Notes under the pieces: generated by a model
Database searches by the model: none
The model's input: the letters and a program-made list of their open reading frames with translations, nothing else
Told to the model about the DNA's origin: nothing
DNA from: Aquitalea denitrificans
GTDB taxonomy: Bacteria > Pseudomonadota > Gammaproteobacteria > Burkholderiales > Chromobacteriaceae
NCBI RefSeq assembly: GCF_009856625.1
Contig: NZ_CP047241.1
Coordinates: forward strand, 1,302,001-1,366,000
DNA length: 64,000 bases
Reading direction: 5' to 3'
Made by a program: the position numbers and the translations under genes
In this document: positions 25,002 through 34,188 of the stretch, piece by piece
Numbering within the stretch: position 1 is the stretch's first letter
How the letters are laid out: each line of letters begins with the position of its first letter

Positions 25002-26003
25002 ATGATGCAGCTTGCTGTGGTAGGTGCCGCTGGCCTGGTAGGCCAATCTGTTCTCGAACTGCTGGCCGAGCGCCAGTTCCCGGCTGAGCGGGTGTTTGCC
25101 GTGGATGGCCCGGAGCATGAGGCGTCAACCGTCAGCTATGGCAATCTGGAACTGGACATCCGCCAACTGGACGAATTCGGTTTCGAGAATGTGGCGCTGG
25201 CCATATTTGTCGCCGGCAGCGATGTGGCGCGCGAATATGTCCCGCAAGCCCGCGCCGCAGGCGTAACCGTGATTGACTTCAGCGATGCCTACCGCCTGGA
25301 TGCCGAAGTGCCGCTGGTGGTGCCGTCAGTGAATGGTGATCAACTGGAGGGCTTGGAGGCCGGGGCCCTGGTATCCGCACCCAATTGCACGGTTACTCCG
25401 TTGGCCATGGCTCTGCACCCCTTGCTACCGCTGCAGCCGCGCCGCCTTACTGTTGCCACCTATCAGTCGGTATCCGGTGCCGGGCAAAAGGCACTGGAAG
25501 AACTGGCCGAGCAAACAACTGCATTATTCTCGCAGCGAGAATCTGAAAATACAGTTTTTGCCAAGCGCATTGCCTTTAATGTGCTTCCGCAGATTGGCGA
25601 CGTTGATGCGAATGGTACTTCCGCTGAAGAGCTTTCCCTGGTTAATGAATTACGCCGCCTGCTGCAGCAGCCTGCGCTGCAGGTAGAAGCCAGTTGTGTT
25701 CGCGTGCCGGTATTCTTTGGCCACTCTTGGGCAGTAAGCCTTGAAGTGGATGGGGATATTGATCTGCTGCAAGTGCGTAATCGTCTGTTGGCGGCAGGAT
25801 TGCAATTGATTTCTGCCGATCAGCACGGTGGCTACATTACGCCTATGGAGGCAACTGGTAATGGCGGCGTCTGGATTAGCCGCCTGCGCAAAACCGGAAA
25901 TTCGCTCAGTTTCTGGTTGAGCGCAGACAATGTCCGGGTTGGTGCCGCACTCAATTGCGTTCTGTTGGCGGAGTCGCTGAATAAAGCCGGTGTGTTTGAA
26001 TAA
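25002..26003 (+). CDS. Aspartate-semialdehyde dehydrogenase-like protein (USG-1 type)
   Basis: A 333-aa paralogue of Asd of the USG-1 type that in many proteobacteria lies between asd and fimV. The Rossmann motif is LAVVGAAGLVGQSVLELLAER. Unlike many USG-1 proteins it keeps all plausible catalytic residues: Cys in SAPNCTVTPLAMAL (about residue 129), Gln in TYQSVSGAGQKALEEL, Arg in SCVRVPVFFGHS and the following His. It could therefore be enzymatically active, although the true role of USG-1 is unclear. The start is ATG 25002 or 25005, with TAAGGA upstream; a TTG at 24993 is less likely. Confidence 0.85.
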   Translation: MMQLAVVGAAGLVGQSVLELLAERQFPAERVFAVDGPEHEASTVSYGNLELDIRQLDEFGFENVALAIFVAGSDVAREYVPQARAAGVTVIDFSDAYRLDAEVPLVVPSVNGDQLEGLEAGALVSAPNCTVTPLAMALHPLLPLQPRRLTVATYQSVSGAGQKALEELAEQTTALFSQRESENTVFAKRIAFNVLPQIGDVDANGTSAEELSLVNELRRLLQQPALQVEASCVRVPVFFGHSWAVSLEVDGDIDLLQVRNRLLAAGLQLISADQHGGYITPMEATGNGGVWISRLRKTGNSLSFWLSADNVRVGAALNCVLLAESLNKAGVFE

Positions 26004-26008
26004 TTGTA

Positions 26009-26036
26009 AAGCCCCGGCCAGTCCGGGGTTTTCTTG
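26009..26036 (+). terminator. Terminator after the asd-like gene
   Basis: A GC-rich stem of CCCCGG / CCGGGG extended by A-T pairs, loop CCAGT, followed by TTTTCTTG. It lies just after the asd-like stop codon and before fimV. Confidence 0.7.
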
Positions 26037-26156
26037 TTATGTTATCTAGCTAAAAGCTTTGCTAGGGCCTAATATGGCACTAGTTGCCAGTTGTGTGTCC
26101 GTGCGGGTAGAGCGGGCGAAATAAAATCAAGATAAATGAGTGCCGGAAGGTAGACT

Positions 26157-28508
26157 GTGAATAATCAGGCAAAATTCAAGCTGAGCGTACTGGCTGTCGC
26201 CATGGTGTGTTCGGCAAATGTATGGGCCGGTCTTGGCAGGATCAATGTACGATCCTTCCTGGGGGAGACCTTTCACGCAGATATCGAGTTGACCGGAGTT
26301 CGCTCGAGCGAGCTGGAAACCGCCCGTATCGGGCTGGCCAGCCCGGATACCTTTCGGGACTTGAATGTCGATTACAGCGGCAGCATGTCCGCATTGCGCT
26401 TTCACGTGGTTCCCTCCGCGCATGGTGCCGTCATCCGGGTCAGCTCTGCCGTCCCCATCAACGATCCTTACCTACGCTTCGTGGTGGAAGCAAAGACCAG
26501 TTCCGGTCGTTCGGTACGCGAGTACACGGTGTTGCTTGATCCGGCGACATACAATGCGCCGCAAGCCAAATCAATCGTGCAGGACATGCCCCAATATGCC
26601 GAGGAGAATCTGTCCAGCCGCTATGCGGGTAAACCGGTCAGACCGGCGCATGCAATGATTCCGGGCGTGGTGCAAACCCGATCCGGCTCCACGCTGCGTG
26701 GCATGGCGGCACGAGTGAAGCCGGCAGGTGCATCGCTGGAGCAAACCATGGCAGCGCTGGTGCAGAATAACCCGCATGCCTTCAATGATGGCAATCCCAA
26801 CAAGCTAAAAGCCGGTGTTACCCTGAAGGTGCCGACTGCGGGCAAGGTCAAGGCGCTGTCGGCTGATCAGGTCAGCACCATTCTGCATCCTGATGGTGCT
26901 GCTCCTGCAGCAGCCCAGCCGCCGGCAGCCGTACCGGCTACAGCCAAGCAGCCTGTAGCCAAAGGCAAGGGCACTGACGTGCTTAAACTGGTGCCGCCGG
27001 ATGCCGCAGGCGGCCAGCCGGATGCCAAGCTTTCGGTATTGGAGCAGCAGGTAAGTGCCCGCGAGCAGTCGTTGAAAGATGCCGAAGCGCGTATTGCTGC
27101 ACTGGAACAACAACTCAAGGCCATGCAAGGCGGCAAGCCGCAGGCATCGCAGCCGGATGCGGTGGTACAGGCCGCCTCGGTACCGGCTGTGGAGCCTGTT
27201 GTTCAGGCTAGTGCGCCGGTTGCCGCTGTGCCGGCCCCCAAGCCGGTTGTTGCGCCCAAGCCGGTTACTCCCCCGCCTCCGCCGCCGGAACGTTCCTGGC
27301 TGGATGGCCTGATTGACAACCTGCCATTGATCGGTGGTGGCGTGGCGGGTGTCGGCCTTCTCGGTGCGCTTGGCGTGATGATTTCCCGTCGCCGCAAGGC
27401 TGCTGCAGGGTCTTCGCTGCAGCTGTCCGCCCAGGCCAATAATGCAGTATTGGGTCGCAATGCTGTGGGCAGCGGGCCCAGCTCGGTCAGTGGCGGCCAC
27501 TCCTTCATGACCAATTTTACCCAGTCCTCCGGTGCGATTGATGCGGCAGAGGTTGATCCGGTAGCGGAAGCCGAAGTGTATATGGCCTATGGCCGCGATG
27601 CGCAGGCCGAGGAAATCCTCAAGGATGCGCTGGCCAAGGATCCGTCGCGCCAGGAAGTGCGCCAGAAACTGTTGGAACTGTATGCGGCACGCCCGGATGC
27701 AGGCAGCTTCGAGAAGCTGGCACGTGAATTCCACGTCAGCACCGATGGCAAGGGTCAGGCCTGGGCCAAGGTGGCTGCGATGGGGCTGGCTATTGATCCG
27801 GCCAATGCGCTGTACCAGCTTGCTGCAGATGACGTACCTGCAGAAAGTACGGCTGCTGCTGGCGATGGCGTGATCGATCTGGATCAGGAACTGTTTGGCG
27901 AGGCAGTGCCCGAGCCCGTTGTCGCCAAGCCTGTCGAGGCTGCCGCACCGGTTGCTGTCGATGATCCGCTGCGTGCCGCCCTGTTTGCCGAAGAAGAAGC
28001 AGTGACACCGGCACCGGCGGCAGAATCCAACCTGATGGATTTTGATCTGGATGCCGAACTGGCAGCTCTGGCACCAGCACCTGCCACCGAGCCGGAAAAG
28101 CCGGCTGCAGAGCCTGCTGCCGATACCAATCTGCTGGATTTTGATTTCAATCTGGATGGGCTGGCGAGCGATATCGAGCCGGCCAAAGCGGAAGAACCGG
28201 CTGTGGCAACGCTGGAATTACCATCGACACCAGCCGCAAGTGATGGTTTTGAATCGCTGTACGAAGATATGGTGGCTGCTACGCCAGCACCTGCTCCTTC
28301 TCCTACCGTACCTGCTGATGCTCCGGTTGCAGCCGAAGGCATGACGCTGCTGGACGACCCGTTGTCCACCAAGCTGGATCTGGCCAAGGTTTATCTCGAC
28401 ATGGGTGATCGCGACGGTGCAAGGGAAGTATTGCAGGACCTGGTCGGTGAGGCACAAGGCAGTCTGAAAGAAGAAGCCCAGGCTTTGCTGACCAAAATCA
28501 GCAGCTGA
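26157..28508 (+). CDS. fimV: FimV/HubP-family polar protein, copy 1
   Basis: A 783-aa FimV-family protein, an inner-membrane protein with a periplasmic peptidoglycan-binding part and an acidic cytoplasmic part that organises the cell pole, type IV pili and chemotaxis in other bacteria. Signal peptide about 1-23 (ANVWA cleavage), FimV N-terminal domain (GLGRINVRSFLGETFHADIEL), a LysM-like segment about 171-224, a coiled coil about 290-322, a Pro/Ala-rich linker, one membrane helix about 387-408, a TPR-like segment about 468-525, and the conserved C-terminal motif KLDLAKVYLDMGDRDGAREVL. The start is a GTG at 26157 with GGAAGG upstream. A second, longer fimV follows. Confidence 0.93.
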   Translation: MNNQAKFKLSVLAVAMVCSANVWAGLGRINVRSFLGETFHADIELTGVRSSELETARIGLASPDTFRDLNVDYSGSMSALRFHVVPSAHGAVIRVSSAVPINDPYLRFVVEAKTSSGRSVREYTVLLDPATYNAPQAKSIVQDMPQYAEENLSSRYAGKPVRPAHAMIPGVVQTRSGSTLRGMAARVKPAGASLEQTMAALVQNNPHAFNDGNPNKLKAGVTLKVPTAGKVKALSADQVSTILHPDGAAPAAAQPPAAVPATAKQPVAKGKGTDVLKLVPPDAAGGQPDAKLSVLEQQVSAREQSLKDAEARIAALEQQLKAMQGGKPQASQPDAVVQAASVPAVEPVVQASAPVAAVPAPKPVVAPKPVTPPPPPPERSWLDGLIDNLPLIGGGVAGVGLLGALGVMISRRRKAAAGSSLQLSAQANNAVLGRNAVGSGPSSVSGGHSFMTNFTQSSGAIDAAEVDPVAEAEVYMAYGRDAQAEEILKDALAKDPSRQEVRQKLLELYAARPDAGSFEKLAREFHVSTDGKGQAWAKVAAMGLAIDPANALYQLAADDVPAESTAAAGDGVIDLDQELFGEAVPEPVVAKPVEAAAPVAVDDPLRAALFAEEEAVTPAPAAESNLMDFDLDAELAALAPAPATEPEKPAAEPAADTNLLDFDFNLDGLASDIEPAKAEEPAVATLELPSTPAASDGFESLYEDMVAATPAPAPSPTVPADAPVAAEGMTLLDDPLSTKLDLAKVYLDMGDRDGAREVLQDLVGEAQGSLKEEAQALLTKISS

Positions 28509-28546
28509 GGTAGCTCGGCTTGCTGATCGGGTTCAGCTTGTGATGC

Positions 28547-28586
28547 AGGCAGTGCGCAAGCACTGCCTTGCCGATTTTGCCGGTTT
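28547..28586 (+). terminator. Hairpin between the two fimV genes
   Basis: A perfect 9-bp stem AGGCAGTGC / GCACTGCCT with loop GCAA. The following sequence is T-rich but interrupted (GATTTTGCCGGTTTTATTTT), so termination may be partial. Confidence 0.55.
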
Positions 28587-28667
28587 TATTTTGCATGGCA
28601 CACGTTTAAGCCGGGTAGTTCATTAGCAATAAAACCTGCCAAAGCAGGAATCAGGGAAGTCCGTATC

Positions 28668-31358
28668 ATGGCTTCAAGACATCGCATGACCTTGCTGGCC
28701 ATCCTGTTGGCTGGCATGGGCTCTGCAGGATCGGCGCTGGCTGGCTTGGGGCCCATCCACGTACTGTCCTCGGAAGGTCAGCCTTTCGAGGCGGAAATTC
28801 CCGTGGTAGACGAGGATCCGCAAGGGAATGTGCTGGTCAGCCTGGCTGATCGCAACAAATATCCTCTGGTTTCCACCTACAGTCAGTCTGCTTCCGTATT
28901 GAAGTTTTCTGCTATCCGCAAGCCGGATGGCAGTATCCAGAAGATTCTGGTCAAGGGGCCTAGCCGTTTCGACGAGTCCCTGTTGCGTTTTGCCGTGGAA
29001 ATGAGCTGGCCGGCAGGCCGGTTGGTGCGCGAGTTCGAGGTTGACTATCTGAGGGATGGTCCGCCGCGCAAGGACAAGCAGCCTGGTCACGACGATACGG
29101 TGAAGAAAACCGCAGTATCTCCCGACCAGATGCCACGTCTGAGCAGCCTGGGGCTGGGTGAGCTGAAGGTAAAGTCCAAGCTGGGCGAACCGCTGGTGGC
29201 TGAACTGGAGTTGTTTGGCACCGCAGTAAAACAGACCGACAATGTCCACGTGGCATTGGCTGCTGACAGCTTGCAGGGTGCTCCCAGTGCCGAACAGCTG
29301 CAGCTGGTGGCCTCCATGTCCCATCAGTTGACCCGGTCTGCCGCTGGAAAATCCATGCTGCTGTTGCGCAGTACGCGGCCGTTGACCGAGCCTTTTCTTG
29401 CCTTCCGGCTGGACGTGGGCGCTGCCAATGTCCACGCGCAAAAACGCTATACGCTGCTGTTGGATCCGAACGGTTATACCGTCGAAGAGCACGCCGCTGA
29501 TAGTGGCGATGCCGACAAGCCGGTGCGTAGCGTCGGCAAAGCACAGCCATTGAAGATATACCGGGTATTGCATGGCGATACCCTGTCGCTGATTGCAGCC
29601 CGCATGAAGGGTGCTGGCAATCAGGCGGAAGCCGTCAGACGGTTGTATCGCGGCAATCCGGATGCCTTTATTGCCGGTGATGTCAATCGCCTGCGCGCCG
29701 GGACGGCACTGAAGTATCCGGCAGAGTGGCACATGGCCAATGCGGTCGCACCAGCCATGCATGCCAAGGCTGCCGAGCCTCAAGTGGCACCCCCGGCTGT
29801 TGCCAGCAGGGCGGATGCGCCGGTCAAGCCACTTGGCAGCCCCGAAACCATTACGCTCAAGCCCATGGTGAAGCCGCCTGCCGTGCAGACTAAAGCGGTG
29901 GCATCAGCGGCCAAACCGGTGGCTTCTGCTCCGCAGGTTGCGGCAGTCAAGGCAGTAACGCCAGGCAAGGCAGTTGAGAATGCCCAGGAGGCCAGGCTGA
30001 AAAACCTCCTGCAACGGCAGGACCAAGCATTGCAGCAGGCCCAGCAAAAAACCCAGGAGCTGGAACAGAAAATCCGTAATCTGCAGCTGGCCAAGGCAGC
30101 CGAAGCAAGTGCTGCTGCCATCGCCAGCCAGAACAAGGCTGTTGCCAGCCAGCCGGCAGACAAGGCCATCGTTGCGCATGCTGCTCCTGCCAGCGTTGCC
30201 GTGGCTGCGCCAGCACCAGTTGCCGCGCAAGTCCCTGCTTCTGCGCCCACAGTGGCAAGCAGCAAGGCAGCACCGGCGTCTATGCCCAAGCCAGTGGTAG
30301 TCAAGCCTCCGGAGGAGGCTGCGGCACCAAGCTTCCTGGTTGATGATGTGCTGACGGGGTTGCGCAACAACAGCACCATGATTGCTGGCGGTGCGGCCGT
30401 GGCTGCGCTGGCAGCCTTGTTGCTGGCTCAGCGTCGGCGTCAGCGCAAGATTGCCACGCCGGAAAGCAAGCCCGAAGGAAAGCCGGTGCCCGATAACGCT
30501 TCCTTGCTGACTATGGGGCCGCTTACCACCCTGATGAGTGGCATCAAGCGTGGCGAGGGGATTGATCTGGCTTCGGTGGATCTGATCGCGGAAGCCGAGG
30601 TGTATCTGGCCTATGGTCGTACCGATCAGGCACTGGAAATCCTCCGTGAAGGCCTGGTGCGCGAACCGATGCGGCAGGATCTGCGTTATAAGTTGCTGGA
30701 AGTGCTGGCAATCCAGTCGGACAAGGATGGCTTTGTGGCCGAGGCTACCACGGCGCGCGGCATTTTCGGCAAGGACAGCACACTGTGGATGCGGGTGTGC
30801 GAACTCGGTCGTACTCTGGTGCCAGACCATCCGCTGTTTGATGCGCGCCCGGCTCCGGCAGTGTCGCCGCTGGATCTTGAACCGGTGAGGGTGCAGGCTG
30901 CCGCTGATGTGCCTGTGACAGCGGCTGCGCATAATGCCGGCAGTGTGCCGGTAGACCTGGCCGCCGAACTGGGTGCACTGGAGCCGCCGCCGGAAGAACC
31001 GCTGGCGATGGATTTCATTGAGAAAGAACCGGCGGGTCCGGCTCCCTTGCCGCCAGCTACCGGACAGAATACCGCCTTGAGTGGGCTGGATGCCTTTGCC
31101 TCACTGGGGGAGCAGGAACTGGAAAGCGTAGCGAATCAGGCAGCTGAGCCGATGCTGGACATGGATTTTCTATCCGATCTTCCCGAGTCGGTGAAGCTTG
31201 AGCCTCCGGTCAGCAAACCAGCCCCGGCAACGCCGGCTCCGGCCCCCACGCCGCAGTCCGAAGCCAATGACAAGATGGAGCTGGCCAAGCTGTATCTGGA
31301 AATGGGCGACAAGGAAACCGCCGAAGCGCTGATGAAGGAAGCAGGGCAGACTGTCTAG
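28668..31358 (+). CDS. fimV: FimV/HubP-family polar protein, copy 2
   Basis: An 896-aa second FimV-family protein 159 nt after the first. Signal peptide about 1-25 (GSALA cleavage) is followed by two FimV-type N-terminal modules: AGLGPIHVLSSEGQPFEAEIP (about 25-45) and LGLGELKVKSKLGEPLVAELEL (about 161-182). Then come a LysM domain (about 295-350, YRVLHGDTLSLIAARM), a coiled coil (about 440-475), a Pro/Ala linker, a membrane helix (about 567-586), a TPR-like segment (about 638-690) and the C-terminal motif MELAKLYLEMGDKETAEALM. The doubled N-module distinguishes it from copy 1. Standard synteny upstream of truA suggests this is the ancestral position. Confidence 0.93.
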   Translation: MASRHRMTLLAILLAGMGSAGSALAGLGPIHVLSSEGQPFEAEIPVVDEDPQGNVLVSLADRNKYPLVSTYSQSASVLKFSAIRKPDGSIQKILVKGPSRFDESLLRFAVEMSWPAGRLVREFEVDYLRDGPPRKDKQPGHDDTVKKTAVSPDQMPRLSSLGLGELKVKSKLGEPLVAELELFGTAVKQTDNVHVALAADSLQGAPSAEQLQLVASMSHQLTRSAAGKSMLLLRSTRPLTEPFLAFRLDVGAANVHAQKRYTLLLDPNGYTVEEHAADSGDADKPVRSVGKAQPLKIYRVLHGDTLSLIAARMKGAGNQAEAVRRLYRGNPDAFIAGDVNRLRAGTALKYPAEWHMANAVAPAMHAKAAEPQVAPPAVASRADAPVKPLGSPETITLKPMVKPPAVQTKAVASAAKPVASAPQVAAVKAVTPGKAVENAQEARLKNLLQRQDQALQQAQQKTQELEQKIRNLQLAKAAEASAAAIASQNKAVASQPADKAIVAHAAPASVAVAAPAPVAAQVPASAPTVASSKAAPASMPKPVVVKPPEEAAAPSFLVDDVLTGLRNNSTMIAGGAAVAALAALLLAQRRRQRKIATPESKPEGKPVPDNASLLTMGPLTTLMSGIKRGEGIDLASVDLIAEAEVYLAYGRTDQALEILREGLVREPMRQDLRYKLLEVLAIQSDKDGFVAEATTARGIFGKDSTLWMRVCELGRTLVPDHPLFDARPAPAVSPLDLEPVRVQAAADVPVTAAAHNAGSVPVDLAAELGALEPPPEEPLAMDFIEKEPAGPAPLPPATGQNTALSGLDAFASLGEQELESVANQAAEPMLDMDFLSDLPESVKLEPPVSKPAPATPAPAPTPQSEANDKMELAKLYLEMGDKETAEALMKEAGQTV

Positions 31359-31379
31359 CTATTGGCGCAGGGAATCGAC

Positions 31380-31407
31380 ACGGGGATGCAGCAGCATCCC
31401 CGTTTTT
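31380..31407 (+). terminator. Rho-independent terminator after fimV copy 2
   Basis: A perfect 10-bp stem ACGGGGATGC / GCATCCCCGT with loop AGCA and five T. Confidence 0.88.
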
Positions 31408-31567
31408 CATGCCGCTACGGCCTGCTGCCAGCAGGGCTGCTGGACGTGGCTTCTTGAATGTCGGCATGGCGTAAACCACGCAGGATAGGGTAGAGTTGAT
31501 GCTTTATCGCCCCGCTGACAGTCGCCTGTGCGCTGACTGCGGGAAGTTTTGCATGTAAGGTGTGGGC

Positions 31568-32356
31568 ATGAGAATAGCGCTCGGCATCGAGTATGACGGC
31601 CGGGCATTTTCCGGCTGGCAGACTCAGCCGCATGGCAATACCGTCCAGGACAGATTGAATCAGGCCATCAGCCAGATTGCCGGACAAAAGATTACAACCT
31701 TGGCCGCCGGTCGAACCGATGCCGGTGTGCACGCCGCCATGCAGGTGGTGCATTTTGATACGACAACCGAACGGCAGCTGAATGCCTGGGTACGTGGCGT
31801 CAACGCGCTGCTGCCACCGGAAGTCGCTGTTGTATGGGCAAGGGAAGTGAGTGATGACTTTCATGCGCGGTTCTCGGCATTTTCGCGTTCCTACAGCTAT
31901 TTCCTGCTGACCCACCCGGTGCGCCCCTGTCTGCTGGCAGGCAAGGTGGGTTGGTATCACCAGCAACTGGATGTGGATGCCATGCGCCGTGCTGCACGGT
32001 GTTTGTTGGGGCAGCATGATTTTTCCAGTTTCCGTGCTGCCGAATGCCAGGCCAAGAGCCCGCTCAAGCACTTGCAGCAGCTGGATATCAGCGAGCAGGG
32101 TGGCCTGATTCGTTTCGATCTGATGGCCGATGCCTTCCTGCACCACATGGTGCGCAATATCGTCGGCGCGCTGCTGTACGTGGGCAAGGGCAGTCTGGAT
32201 GAGGCTGACCTGCAAGCCCTGCTGGCGGCACGCGACCGCACCCGGGCACCGCCCACCTTCATGCCGGATGGCCTGTATCTGACCGGGGTGGGTTACCCCG
32301 CGCAGTTTGCCCTGCCGACGCAGGCTGAACCGGCGCGCCTGGCTTTGTGGAGATGA
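31568..32356 (+). CDS. truA: tRNA pseudouridine(38-40) synthase
   Basis: A 262-aa TruA, modifying U38-U40 in tRNA anticodon arms. It starts MRIALGIEYDGRAFSGWQTQ, typical of the family. The catalytic Asp lies in AAGRTDAGVHAAMQVVHFD (about residue 51). Later conserved segments are FHARFSAFSRSYSYFLL and FDLMADAFLHHMVRNIVGALL. An in-frame GTG at 31562 is rejected in favour of ATG 31568. The stop is followed after one base by the trpF start, as in pseudomonads and other betaproteobacteria where truA precedes trpF. Confidence 0.96.
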   Translation: MRIALGIEYDGRAFSGWQTQPHGNTVQDRLNQAISQIAGQKITTLAAGRTDAGVHAAMQVVHFDTTTERQLNAWVRGVNALLPPEVAVVWAREVSDDFHARFSAFSRSYSYFLLTHPVRPCLLAGKVGWYHQQLDVDAMRRAARCLLGQHDFSSFRAAECQAKSPLKHLQQLDISEQGGLIRFDLMADAFLHHMVRNIVGALLYVGKGSLDEADLQALLAARDRTRAPPTFMPDGLYLTGVGYPAQFALPTQAEPARLALWR

Positions 32357-32357
32357 A

Positions 32358-32981
32358 GTGACAGTCAGAATCAAGATTTGCGGTATTACCCGCCCGCAGG
32401 ATGGCGCCGAAGCCGCCCGCCTGGGTGCCGATGCCATCGGCCTGGTGTTTTACCCGAAAAGCCCGCGCAATGTCAGCATCGCCCAGGCGCAGGCAGTGAT
32501 TGCCGCCTTGCCGCCCTTTGTCAGCGTGGTGGCACTGTTCGTCAACCCGGAGCGCAGCTGGGTGGAAGAAGTGCTGGGTGCCTGCAGCATCGACATCCTG
32601 CAGTTTCATGGCGAAGAAAGCGCGGAATTCTGCCGTTCTTTCCGGCGGCCTTATCTCAAGGCCGTACGGGTGAAGCCCGGCCTGGACCTGAGCGCCGCGG
32701 CAGCCCAATACCCGGATGCGCGCGGACTACTCACCGACGCCTTTGTCGAAGGCGCACACGGTGGCACCGGTACCACCTTTGACTGGACCTTGCTGCCAGC
32801 AAACCTGCCCCTGCCGTTGATTTTGTCCGGCGGGCTGGACGACAGCAATATAGAACAAGCCGTGGCCGCAGTGCGGCCGGCGGCGGTGGATGTTTCCAGC
32901 GGAGTGGAAGCAGCCAAGGGAATCAAAGATGCTGCCAGAATGGCAGCGTTCATATCAGGAGCAAGGCATGGAGCGGTATGA
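32358..32981 (+). CDS. trpF: Phosphoribosylanthranilate isomerase
   Basis: A 207-aa TrpF, a TIM-barrel isomerase in tryptophan synthesis. The general base Cys is in VRIKICGITRPQDG (residue 8) and the general acid Asp in LLTDAFVEGAHGGTG. The C-terminal phosphate-binding segment is LILSGGLDDSNIEQAV and AVDVSSGVE. The start is GTG 32358, which gives the canonical N-terminus TVRIKICG; longer in-frame starts within truA add unrelated residues. The 3' end overlaps the trpB start by 14 nt. Confidence 0.95.
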   Translation: MTVRIKICGITRPQDGAEAARLGADAIGLVFYPKSPRNVSIAQAQAVIAALPPFVSVVALFVNPERSWVEEVLGACSIDILQFHGEESAEFCRSFRRPYLKAVRVKPGLDLSAAAAQYPDARGLLTDAFVEGAHGGTGTTFDWTLLPANLPLPLILSGGLDDSNIEQAVAAVRPAAVDVSSGVEAAKGIKDAARMAAFISGARHGAV

Positions 32982-34170
32982 TCTTCCGGATGCAAAAGGC
33001 CATTTCGGCCCGTATGGTGGTGTCTATGTTGCCGAAACCTTGATGGCGGCACTGGACGAGCTCAAGAACGAATACGAGCGCGTCAAGGCTGATCCCACCT
33101 TCTGGGAAGAGTTTCGCCACGAGCTGAAACACTATGTGGGCCGTCCCAGCCCCATCTACCACGCCAAGCGCTGGTCGGAACAACTGGGCGGTGCGCAGAT
33201 CTTCCTTAAGCGTGAAGACCTCAACCATACCGGTGCGCACAAGATCAGCAATGCCATCGGTCAGGCTCTGCTGGCACGCCGCATGGGCAAAAAGCGCGTG
33301 ATTGCCGAAACCGGTGCCGGCCAGCATGGCGTGGCCACCGCCACAGTGGCAGCCCGCTACGGCATGGAATGTTTTGTCTACATGGGTGCCGAGGATATCA
33401 AGCGCCAGTCGCCCAATGTCTTCCGCATGAAGCTGCTGGGTGCCACCGTGGTGCCGGTGGAGTCTGGTTCCAAAACCCTGAAGGACGCGCTGAACGAAGC
33501 CATGCGCGACTGGGTGACCAATGTCGACAGCACCTTCTATATTCTGGGTACGGCAGCCGGCCCGCATCCTTACCCGATGATGGTGCGTGACTTCCTGTCG
33601 GTAATCGGCGAGGAATCCAAAGAGCAGATGCCGGAGTTGACCGGTCGTCAGCCCGACGTGGTGGTAGCTTGTGTGGGTGGCGGCTCCAACGCCATCGGCA
33701 TGTTCTACCCCTACATCAATGTGGATGGTGTGCGCATGGTGGGCGTGGAAGCCGGTGGTCACGGCATTGACAGCGGCATGCATGCCGCCCCCTTGTCCGG
33801 CGGTGCCGGCGTGGGCGTGCTGCACGGTGCCAAGAGCTATCTGATGCAGGATGCCAACGGCCAGGTGGTGGAAACCCATTCGGTGTCGGCCGGTCTGGAT
33901 TACCCCGGCGTTGGTCCGGAGCACAGCTACCTCAAGGACATCGGCCGCGCCGAGTATGTTGCCATCGAGGACAAGGAAGCGCTGCAAGCCTTCCACGACT
34001 GCTGTCACCTGGAAGGCATCATCCCGGCACTGGAATCCAGCCATGCGCTGGCCTGGGCTGCCAAGGTTGCGCCCACCATGGGCAAGGACAAGGTGATTCT
34101 GGTCAACCTGTCCGGCCGTGGCGACAAGGACATCAATACCGTGGCCGGCCTGGCCGGTATCACGCTGTAA
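32968..34170 (+). CDS. trpB: Tryptophan synthase beta chain
   Basis: A 400-aa PLP enzyme joining indole and serine. The PLP lysine is in LNHTGAHKISNAIGQALLA (about residue 88), the indole-channel/catalytic Glu in ETGAGQHGVATA, and the phosphate-binding loop in CVGGGSNAIGMF. It starts MERYDLPDAKGHFGPYGGVYV, normal for TrpB. ATG 32968 has AGGAGC upstream; a longer in-frame start at 32890 lies in trpF and is rejected. The start overlaps the trpF end, indicating coupling. trpA follows 18 nt later. Confidence 0.96.
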   Translation: MERYDLPDAKGHFGPYGGVYVAETLMAALDELKNEYERVKADPTFWEEFRHELKHYVGRPSPIYHAKRWSEQLGGAQIFLKREDLNHTGAHKISNAIGQALLARRMGKKRVIAETGAGQHGVATATVAARYGMECFVYMGAEDIKRQSPNVFRMKLLGATVVPVESGSKTLKDALNEAMRDWVTNVDSTFYILGTAAGPHPYPMMVRDFLSVIGEESKEQMPELTGRQPDVVVACVGGGSNAIGMFYPYINVDGVRMVGVEAGGHGIDSGMHAAPLSGGAGVGVLHGAKSYLMQDANGQVVETHSVSAGLDYPGVGPEHSYLKDIGRAEYVAIEDKEALQAFHDCCHLEGIIPALESSHALAWAAKVAPTMGKDKVILVNLSGRGDKDINTVAGLAGITL

Positions 34171-34188
34171 TAAGGCGAAGGAAGGCTT

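Noticed and set aside
32260..32400. A tryptophan attenuator before trpF
   Set aside because: trpF starts 1 nt after truA; there is no leader space and no Trp-codon run.
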